A DNA stretch of 22,010 nucleotides, taken from contig JALMLS010000392.1 in assembly GCA_038496445.1 (NCBI GenBank), positions 1 to 22,010 of the forward strand. Direction: 5' to 3'. The notes beneath the pieces were generated by a model. It had not been told where the DNA came from, did not search any database, and was given only the letters and a program-made list of their open reading frames with translations. The position numbers and the translations under genes were made by a program. This stretch comes from Trichosphaerium sp. ATCC 40318. Lineage: Eukaryota > Discosea > Flabellinia > Trichosidae. Of the stretch, positions 14,221 to 22,010 are shown piece by piece. Numbering within the stretch: position 1 is the stretch's first letter; each line of letters begins with the position of its first letter.

Positions 14221-16355
14221 TTATTTATTGTAATTCTCATAGTTTGCTTGTTGCTTGTATAGATTATTGAGGCGCTGTTTTTCTTCATTGATAAGTTTCT
14301 CCAACTTCTGTATCTTTAGTAAACTTGCTTGTTTCTCATCTTCAATTGTTTTCCAATCTTTGGCTTTATTGGCATGTGATTGAGGAGGCGTAGTTTCTAA
14401 AAGGATTTAACGAGATTTAAAAAACAATAATTGTCACTTGACTCACCTTTTTTAATACAATCCGAAGGTTTCGTTGATGATTTGAACTGGTAGTAACCAG
14501 ATGTGCCTTCAAACTCCTCACCGTCATCCTCTCCTGTCAGATCAATCTCAATTTCTTCTTCTGTATTAAATAAGAAAGGTAAGATAAGGCGTAAAATTGA
14601 CAACATGTGATTACCATCGTTGTTATCTGTATCTATTTTGTGTACATGTTTGAAACTCTTGGCGTCAGATGAATCTTCTTTTGTTGGTGAGCTCTTCTTT
14701 TCTGTTTTAATTCGAGGTGTTTGTGGTTGTTCTTCATTTGAATCGATGTTGGTTGTACTTGGTGCTTGTACAGGAAGTATGTTTATGGTATCATCAAAAA
14801 CTATGCTAGGAGCATCTCCATCATTGCTTCTATGTTCAGCCTCATTTCCAAGGCTGATTTCGTTGTTTTTACGGTTTGCAAACCATGGGACATTAACAGA
14901 ATATTTATACTACAATCGGATTAAAAAAATTACTAACAAGAACACAACGCATATGTTTCGGGATATCTACCTTGTACATTTGTACGGGGTTATATGAAGT
15001 AATGCCACAAGCACTGAAGTCTTTTCCATGCTTTAATTTGATGCATTAATGAGAAGATGTGTAAAGGAGATACATAAGATGACAGATCAACGATACCTTT
15101 GGTTTAAAGTTCTGTACAATTGATGGTCTTAAAATAAACTTTCTGTATCTAATTGTATTACTCTTTGCATTTCCCAAGTAATTGTGAATAGTTTGTCCTT
15201 TGTTAAATATCTTTTGTTTCACACCATTGACATTATCTTGGGTCTCAATCGCTATCTTAAAATTTTCTTGTAAAAAAAAAACAAACAAAAAGAATTCACT
15301 CATCAGTTTGGTAATACCTGTTCCACTAAACCTCCCCAAGGCTGGCCATTTTTACCATTACCCTTGGTTATCTTAAGCCATTTTACTCGTCTGAAAGGAA
15401 GCATTTGAGCATCGCTACAAACCTTGGTTCCTGGAAGAAAGAAAATAGCTTAGAAATAATCTCAGAGTAGTAAAGTGTACCAGTTAAATCAGACTCCATT
15501 GCATACTCAACTCCACCGGCCACTTTTCCAACAATATATTCCTTGTGTTTTGGATCTTGTACAATAACAGCGTCACCTATTTTCATCTTGAAGAACAATG
15601 CACTAAACTTGTTTAGTTGGTAAGCTGAAGTGTAAAAAAAAAATGATTTGCAGCTGGACTCCTTTAACCATGTTAGAGTCCCACATGTGTGAATGTTTCC
15701 TGTGTTTATTTTGGTGCATAGCAGATAAGTACCACGCCAGTAAATTAGATTGAAAAAGAAATCTCTAGCTTACTTCATAGTTTTGTAATATCCACTGTCT
15801 CCACCTGGCATCAACTTAGTCATCACCCCAACCCTCTTATCATCCTTGACGGGCCTTATTTATAAGTTACAATTGAGCTTTGTTGTTTAAAAGAACTAAC
15901 GTAAGTTTATCCATCAATTCAACAATGGCAAGTGTTTCTTCTCCCCAAAAAGGTGTCACAAAACTAAAGAATAGTAAGCTACCATTTTTTGATACCATAA
16001 TGAACATAGACGTGTATGATAGATTTCATTACACGTGTATCATCATCACTTGTTAACTTTCAAACAACAAATGCTCAGTGCCTCCATACACAAGTGCCCA
16101 TACGAACTAACATCAGAAGTGGTAATACATCGTGTTGAAGTGAAAGTATGGTTATTGTTGTAGCGTAAAACACCATAATGTGCGGTTTTTTTCGTACCCT
16201 TTGGCTTTAAACGATTCATATACTTGTCGTGTCGTAAATGCTGATACAAAAACTTTCCAAAGTGGTGGATCTGGCTCTTTTTTCGCTTTTTTTCGCCCCT
16301 TACAGCAAGATGCTTTACGCTTTCGCTTTGTACACTTCGTTTTATTTGCGTTCAT
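14221..16355 (-). CDS. Nuclear-type protein with SH3-like domain, SUMO-interaction-like motif and coiled coil; 10 exons, 446 aa
   Basis: Exons (minus): 16355-16198, 15963-15901, 15854-15774, 15602-15481, 15430-15318, 15255-15097, 15030-14971, 14909-14615, 14560-14447 and 14396-14221. All nine joins keep phase. Residues 9-28 are KR-rich with two Cys pairs, a likely nuclear localisation signal. Residues about 102-165 carry KMKIGDAVIVQDP, EYIVGKVAGGVEYAM and FRRVKWLKI, the pattern MKxGDxVxxx-YxVGxVxGxxEY-RRVKWL that I know from SH3-like N-terminal domains of bacterial Mrr/restriction-type proteins. A glycine-rich WGGLVEQ follows. Residues 351-366 (EIEIDLTGEDDGEE) look like a SUMO-interacting motif. 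Residues 407-446 form a charged coiled coil. The middle is Ser/Thr/Glu-rich and probably disordered. A nuclear or chromatin role is inference. I do not recognise a named orthologue. AATAAA overlaps the stop codon. Confidence 0.65.
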
Positions 16356-16423
16356 CGCTTAAATAAACCCTGTTATTAACGTGTATTGTACCCAAGGACT
16401 CTTATCGTAAAGTACTGTAAGGT
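16356..16423. promoter_or_regulatory. Short divergent promoter region
   Basis: 68 bp separate the ATG of the SH3-like/SIM gene (16355, minus) from the first ATG of the plus-strand ORFs at 16424. If both are genes, this is a very compact bidirectional promoter. No clear TATA box. Confidence 0.3.
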
Positions 16424-16970
16424 ATGAGTGTATTAAAACAAAGTAAACGACGCAAAAATATTCGCTATCTTTTTCTACTTTTTTCTTGTTTTTCCATGGA
16501 GTGTTCTTATCGATTGGAGTACTCATCCTATACACGCCAAGGCTCGTTGCGTTCAGTCGGTGGTCTTGCTACAACACATGTTTGTGGTTTGACAGTGTTG
16601 AGTTTGCGATTGTGCAATGACAACTCGAAGTAGAGAACTCATAGTACCAACTAAAGAACATAGCCTGGACCTCAACACGTCACAATTCTGTTGCCACCAT
16701 GTAATGCTCGTACTAATAGAAAAAGCATGTTTTCTGTTCGAAAAACCAAACCACACAATGACGAAACAACGCTTGCCGGAAACACGTGCTATTTTTCAAA
16801 AAAAGATGATACTTTGCTTTCAACTACACATAATTTATGTATTGTCTTCTTTATTTGAATTATATGTAAAGTATCCAAGTTACATGTTACACAGTGTGTT
16901 TGCAGCTAAAAAGCGCAAAAAGGAGAGAAGAAAAGCTTCAACGGACGAAAGCATCTTCACACACCATTGA
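16424..16970 (+). CDS. Possible plus-strand gene, unrecognised, exons unresolved
   Basis: Overlapping open frames: 16424-16633 (begins MSVLKQSKRRKNIRYLF) and 16617-16970 (117 aa, ATG MTTRSRELIVPTKEH). The second ends with a Lys/Arg-rich tail (KKRKKERRKASTDES) that may be a separate terminal exon, because TTTGCAG precedes it near 16907 and a donor-like GTAAAG lies near 16866. It stops 7 bp before the ARP2 stop on the other strand, consistent with the tight convergent pairs elsewhere. No domain is seen and the internal frames are mixed, so it could be non-coding. Confidence 0.25.
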
Positions 16971-16977
16971 ATCATAT

Positions 16978-19219
16978 CTAGATTCCACCAGCGAGTTTCT
17001 GGAGGCAGTAGTCTGCTCCTTGCTCTTGCCACTCGTTCTTGTTGACCCTAGCAACAACACTTAGAGAAAAAAAACACAAAACAAGGCTACCCCAAGACAA
17101 AAGAGGTCTTCAGACTTTAAAAAAAACGTACCAAAATGAGTCTTTGTCTTTCATAATCTCAGCCAATACAGCACCGCCCAAAAATACCATGTGCTTACGA
17201 CGAGGAGGATCTTCGATACGGCATTTAAATTTCTACAAACACAAAATAAGTTAGTCGCAGGTACCTCAAATTTCAAAAAAAAAAAAAAACCACAACAGCC
17301 CAAGTTCGTGACTTGAGGCTGAAATGGTGGAGCGGTTAAAACGTACCCTAATAACATCAGGGTTACCCTTAGCACATCGTTCAGCGTAAAGTGAGCGAAT
17401 ATCTTTCTCTAATCGGGATGGAAGTCCAGGGTACATAGTGGAACCACCAGAAAGTACAATGTGTTGGTAAAATTCAGGACGAGTATCCATATCAGCTTTC
17501 TACAAAAAAGGGGACCAAATTAATAAAAAAATCCAAACATTCAAACAACAGCGTGACAAGTGCTTTTAAAGTGTCACAAGATTTTCTGGAGGTGTTTTTC
17601 TTTAATGTGTACCTGGATGCAGTTAAATACAGCTTCGGCCATTCCCATGCTCTCTACGTCAACAAGACCAGGTTGGAATAATGCTTCTGGAGCCATGAAA
17701 CGTTCGCGACCAACTTTGATGACACGACCGTCCGGAAGCTTTAAAAAAAAACCGCGTGAGTGATGTGAATTGTGAGATAAAGGAAGAAAAAGCGGTACAA
17801 GCGAAAAATCAAAAAAAAAAAGTCCGCAAGCGCAATCGAAAAACAACGAAAAAAATTATCAAGCGGGACATTGATTTGTTCAAAGGGAAGTGAGGACTTT
17901 AGAAAAAAAGAAAACATTCGAATGGAAACGGCATTGTGACACGGCTTGTATGTAATAAAAATAAATAAATTACCTTGTACTGTTGTACGAGTGTTGTTGT
18001 CTCTTGAGCTAGTACATTCTCGAGCTTCAAATCGTAACTGTCAAGTAGTTTTAGTTTTCGGTTTAAAAAAGATTACGGTTTCGCTTTCTACATACCCTGC
18101 ATAGCATACTTGTTCTTTAATTTGACGGACAGTCTCGAAATCAGCGGTTCTGTTGAAAGCGTAACTAACGCACAAAAATTAGCGTAAAAACATGCTAGAA
18201 AAACGCCATGGGTATCGGACAAACCAATGAGACTATTTAAAAAAAAAAAAGAATCACTTTCTGCCAAAACCCAACGATCAACAAAAAAAACATGACAGGC
18301 GCTACAAATGAGATGAACGTACCCGCGAAGTAGCAACAATTTGATCAAATATTTGGTTACGTCACGTCCAGCCACATCAATACGTTGTGTAAGATGTGGA
18401 AGCGCAAAACCTTCGTATACAGGTACAACGTGTGTAACACCATCACCAGAATCGACGACAACACCTGTCAAAAGACCTAGTGGTTTTTGAGTCGTTTTGT
18501 GTCGCTAAAAGCAGATGGTACAAGATCTTGGGCTAAATAAATAGAACTACGACGTACCTTGTGCGTATAGCGTCAAGATGGCTTGAATAGCGACGTAAGC
18601 GCTCTTGAAACCGTACTTTTCAAACATAACCTCAAGCATTTTTTTCCTGTTCTTTAGAGGATTGAGAGGTGGTTCTGTCAATAGGATTTTGCAATCCTCG
18701 CAGTTGATTTTGAGCTTTTCGTTAAAGGTGTAGTCCCATATGTGCAAGATATCGTCCCAGTTCCTTACAATACCATTATCTAGAGGATAACTGATTTGAA
18801 GCATAGAACGGAGCAAAGCAGCTTCATCACCGACCATAATGTCCTACAAAACGCGAGGCCGTGTCAGGTGTACAAATTACAAAACACCAAACAGGCTACC
18901 AAAACAAAACAGTTTTTTTTTTTTCGTTTTTGGTGTCAAGCCCTACAAAGAGGCTAAACTGAACTCTATCGTTGTACCTTGATCTGAACGCCCTCTACTT
19001 TCTCTTCAGAACGAAGAATCGGACGTCCAACCATCGAAGGGAAAATTGCTGTGGGAAAGTTGGCTCCTGCGAACCCACATTTTACAAACTAATTTAATTT
19101 AGCATTTACAGCGCTTGTACAGCTGATCAGAGTTTGTGACGATTAAAAAACTTTTTCACAGCTCCATAGGTGCTTACACCGGTTCCGTTATCACAAACGA
19201 TCACGTTACGCGAGTCCAT
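16978..19219 (-). CDS. ARP2: Actin-related protein 2 (Arp2/3 complex subunit), complete, 10 exons, 391 aa
   Basis: Exons (minus): 19219-19178, 19088-18978, 18843-18558, 18476-18323, 18164-18096, 18037-17974, 17738-17613, 17499-17347, 17232-17132 and 17047-16978. All phases agree, and the total of 391 aa is close to the usual 390-395. The product pairs with Arp3 in the seven-subunit Arp2/3 complex that nucleates branched actin. Visible marks: phosphate loop 1 ([15 protein letters not shown], residues 8-22), [19 protein letters not shown], phosphate loop 2 ([19 protein letters not shown]), [29 protein letters not shown], and the nucleotide-binding [35 protein letters not shown] and a divergent C-terminus follow. 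These distinguish it from conventional actin and Arp3. Six of nine donors begin GTAC. No key residue is missing. Confidence 0.97.
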
Positions 19220-19334
19220 TGTGTTTGTCGTTAGTATGACTAAAAAAAGGGCAAAAGTTAAGTCAGAAGTACAATTTATTCACTGGATCGCTCTGCAACT
19301 GATATACACAGAGTTTTAGGGTGGTTCACTATTA
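19220..19334 (-). promoter_or_regulatory. ARP2 upstream region
   Basis: Only 115 bp lie between the ARP2 ATG and the stop of the small ORF upstream, and about 395 bp to the ADCK1 stop. The ARP2 promoter must be here or overlap that ORF. No TATA box is evident. Confidence 0.3.
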
Positions 19335-19520
19335 TTATCGAACGTGTAGTATTGAACGACTTTTTTTCAAAGGAGAAGCGCTTCTAGCCTGTTTCAACAA
19401 AGCAAGTGGGAAATTGTGCTGAAGTCGCTTGTCTAGCGAAAACTGAGCGTAAATACGTTCACTCACGATCAAAAGCAGTACAACGCAACCCGTTATCGTA
19501 AAACAAGGCGTCGGGTTCAT
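19335..19520 (-). CDS. Small ORF with signal peptide, 61 aa, unrecognised
   Basis: ATG-started ORF between the ADCK1 stop (19615) and the ARP2 start (19219). Residues 1-26 look like a secretion signal: short polar start, then FTITGCVVLLLIVSE, then an Ala-containing end (IYAQ). The remaining 35 residues are basic, with Lys-Arg (DKR) and Lys-Lys pairs. It could be a small secreted peptide, the 5' exon of an unseen transcript, or chance. The 95 bp spacing from the upstream gene leaves little room for a promoter. Confidence 0.3.
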   Translation of the reverse strand: MNPTPCFTITGCVVLLLIVSERIYAQFSLDKRLQHNFPLALLKQARSASPLKKSRSILHVR

Positions 19521-19614
19521 TTTTTAACGCCCATAACGCAAGTCACCAAAAAAAATGTTTAACATTTTTCGTATTTGTACAAATGTGTTTGTTGCAATCA
19601 CCAAACATAAAAAA

Positions 19615-21968
19615 TCAAGCCATATTCATAAAATCGGCTCCTTCCAGATTAATATCCTAAAAAAACCATCAATTGCGTTTTGATCAAAACAAAAACAATG
19701 AACGTTGCTACGCACGTTAGACATGTATCCAATAGCATGCATAAACTTTACTCCCCAAGAGCCAATAGCGTAAACAGTTTCATGAAAGCATAAATTCGCC
19801 TCAAACATCAAATAATTTATCCACCTTTGTACATATCCCTCATCACCAATATCGTATGCAAGCGCCCTAATAGTATTTTTAAATAATTGTTCTTGGTACA
19901 TGCACGTGATTATTGGTACGTACTTTGCTGACTCCCTACCGAGAATAGTAAATCTGTTAACTGAAAATAAACTGGTTAGATATCCATAAAAATATTTGAG
20001 GGTTTTTTTGTACCAGGAGCGCCAAGGTCGTAGTTGATACTTCTAACCAAGTTTCTAGAATACCGTTAGTCATTGTATTTGCTGTAAACTTCGTTCATAG
20101 ACATACAGAGTACGAAAGAACATCAGTAATTCCGTTGGCATTTTCTTCATTGCAGCCATTATATCGTCCATCATTTCAACTTCCATCTTTCTTACAAGTT
20201 TAAGAAGAGTAGATCTGTTTATCCTTCCTTGTAATGCGAAATTGATACCATCCATGGCCCTTTACAGGGTTAACTTTCTATTTACAAGTAATGATTAAAC
20301 GTACTGCATGTCAGTCGGTCGCATTAAAATCATAAAACAAGCAAGTCGCCAATCATCAAAACCAAGTATTTCTGCATTCTCTTGCATACCTTTTTTATCA
20401 TTCATAATGCACGCCTAAGCAATCACTGTAAATTAGTAAACTAGTGACTATAGCCGACCTTATAGAACCGGCTCAAAGAACGTCGTGAGCTATCGCTGAT
20501 TTCCTGATATAATCCATGATCTAACAAAACAACCTCATGACAGTGTTAGAATGGACGACAACCAGCGTTAGGGTCGAGATCTTCTTACTTGTGTCAAATC
20601 ACTCTGAGATGGGTGCTTTCGCACAAATATATTTCCAGGATGAGGATCACCATGAAGGAAACCATGTCTGAATATTTGTTCACCAATACATTGAATTGTT
20701 TTTGTTAAAGCATCAATCACCGAAATACCAGCATTTCTCATCCCTTTTACGTCTGTTATCTTAATACCATGTATATACTCCATAGTCAATATATGCCTTG
20801 ATGTGTGTTCCCAATAAACCTTGGTTCATTAGATTGCCAACAGTAAAACAAAAATCGAAGAGTCATTTCGTACTTTTGGAATGTAATACTGTGCAGCATT
20901 TCCAAAGTTCTTAGCAGCTCTCTCGGAGTTTCTACCCTCTGTCGTAAAATCTTCGTACAAGTCAGCTTCTAAAATATTAATTAATATTAAGTAGTACCTA
21001 GTTCCTTTGCCAAGGACTCTTCTATAGTATCATGTGCCCACGAAAGGTCATATTTAGGAAAAGCCCAAGCAAGTAATGTAAGCAATACACGATGAGTCAG
21101 TAAGTCACCCTTGAATTGTCGTTTAATGTGAGGGTATTGTATCTTAACAGCCACTTCTGTGCCATCCTTAAGAACACCACGGTGAACTTGCCTATATTGT
21201 GTCAAACACGTGAGTTCTAATTCATATATTTTTTTTAAGTTGTACGCTAAGGAAGCTGCAGCAATTGGTTTTGTGTCAACATGTGCAAAAATATCTGTGT
21301 ATGGAACTCCGAAATCATCCTTGAAAACAGACTCTAGTCCATGTATATCAACACAAGGCACTTGATCTTGTAACACCTAAAACTCACGTTAGATTTTACG
21401 GAAGAGTTGTCAAACATTTTTTTTCCCAACAGTATTGATATCAATTCCTTTCTTATTCTTACTTTCAATGTGTCTGTCCATTCCGGACCAAGAACTTGGT
21501 TATTAGCAGCCATATATTGACCAACTTTTATGTACAAACCTCCATTAGTAAGACACAAACCAAGTGTCTTTTGGGCACTTCTTAAATTTACAATAGATAA
21601 CAAATCATCAAACTCATCCCCTTCATAAGTCGGATGTCCTTCAATGTTGAATTTATAATCAACAGCGATCGTTGCAGCCTGTTTTTAGAATTTAACAAAT
21701 TGTTTTAACGTAAGAATCCGTAAAAAGCGTTAAACAGTTATAAACGCACCACAGCGATTGCTCTAGTGAACCTGACGCTTCCTTCTAACAGATTAAACAC
21801 TGATTCGTTGTTATAGGCAAGGAGACCAGCTGCAGATACTCCGAATGCGCCTAGTAACCATAAACGGCTCGTATTATCACCTATTAGTTTGTCAGGAAGT
21901 GTTTTAATTTCTCCGAGTCGTAAAATAAGTAATAACGCTTTATTACGCACTCTTTGTTGTGTTGGAAA
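19615..21968 (-). CDS. ADCK1: ADCK1-type aarF/ABC1 atypical kinase, 12 exons in window, 5' end outside
   Basis: Modelled exons (minus): 21968-21750, 21678-21463, 21376-21246, 21191-20998, 20968-20874, 20819-20589, 20533-20459, 20414-20305, 20259-20114, 20081-20064, 19960-19716 and 19656-19615, giving 573 aa with phases agreeing. UbiB-family marks in order: LYIKVGQYMAANN (KxGQ), Ala-rich nucleotide loop AAASLAQVHRGVLKDG, AVKIQYP, EADLYEDFTTEGRNSE, catalytic loop HGFLHGDPHPGNIFVRK and metal-binding LLDHGLYQEI. ADCK1 proteins act in mitochondria (membrane and cristae upkeep); the hydrophobic GAFGVSAAGLLAY stretch near the start fits membrane anchoring. No ATG opens the first exon here, so at least one exon lies past 21968. 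Introns include a 54 nt one without stops (21192-21245) and very short ones (29 and 32 nt). The 3' end after residue ~520 is the least certain. Confidence 0.9.
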
Positions 21969-22010
21969 CTGTACGAACGGGTTTTACTGCTTTTGTTCGG
22001 AATTTGCTTC

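Noticed and set aside
17266-17490. Reading of ARP2 exon 8 as a longer ORF continuing past 17347
   Set aside because: The extension into [14 protein letters not shown] is intron; the GTACGT donor at 17346 and the next exon match ARP2.
1-22010. tRNA, rRNA or CRISPR features
   Set aside because: None seen on either strand by eye; no cloverleaf-like or rRNA-like stretch was found.

Overview
The window is nuclear DNA of an intron-rich, AT-rich eukaryote with closely packed genes. Almost every gene is cut by short GT-AG introns (about 29 to 250 nt where I could model them). Convergent genes nearly touch, and AATAAA signals overlap or abut stop codons. The recognisable genes are actin-related protein 2, an ADCK1-type aarF kinase, a BTG/Tob-domain protein, an F-box/LRR protein, a RING protein and a secreted glycoside-hydrolase-like protein. 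This mix fits a protist, an early-branching fungus or a holozoan; I cannot place it more closely.

Layout. 1-81: possible last exon of an upstream gene. 82-1674: non-coding. 1675-2601 (+): three-exon BTG/Tob gene, tail to tail with 3807-2638 (-), an intronless F-box/LRR gene. 4387-4836 (+): unresolved coding-like locus ending beside a GC-rich hairpin. 5002-6466 (+): three-exon secreted hydrolase-like gene. 12680-6804 (-): RING gene whose first intron holds a 5.2 kb Ty3/gypsy-type LTR element. 16355-14221 (-): ten-exon gene with a KR-rich N-terminus, an SH3-like domain resembling those of bacterial restriction-type proteins, a SUMO-interaction-like motif and a C-terminal coiled coil. 16424-16970 (+): unresolved ORFs. 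19219-16978 (-): complete ten-exon ARP2. 19520-19335 (-): small signal-peptide ORF. 21968-19615 (-): twelve-exon ADCK1 lacking its 5' end.

The mobile region (7372-12572) is the most unusual part. Two 140 bp LTRs, flanked by TTGT duplications, enclose a broken gag-pol. Three copies of one 929 bp non-coding element are inserted in it. They have about 24 bp terminal inverted repeats starting CAGGGCTGAAAC, dense GGCATTGCC-type subterminal repeats, and a 2 bp target duplication proven by comparing the interrupted 3' LTR with the intact 5' LTR. Copies 1 and 2 face each other, and the RT/RNase H segment between them is inverted relative to gag and integrase, as expected after recombination between inverted copies. 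Two pol stretches (protease to early RT; late RNase H to the integrase core) are missing at element junctions.

The host genes are housekeeping or regulatory (actin nucleation, a mitochondrial kinase-like protein, mRNA decay/antiproliferative, ubiquitin and SUMO-type nuclear functions) and show no sign of forming one pathway. The best candidates for something undescribed are the 929 bp element family and the SH3-like/SIM/coiled-coil gene. Exon models rest on splice-site inspection and phase agreement by eye, without transcripts.
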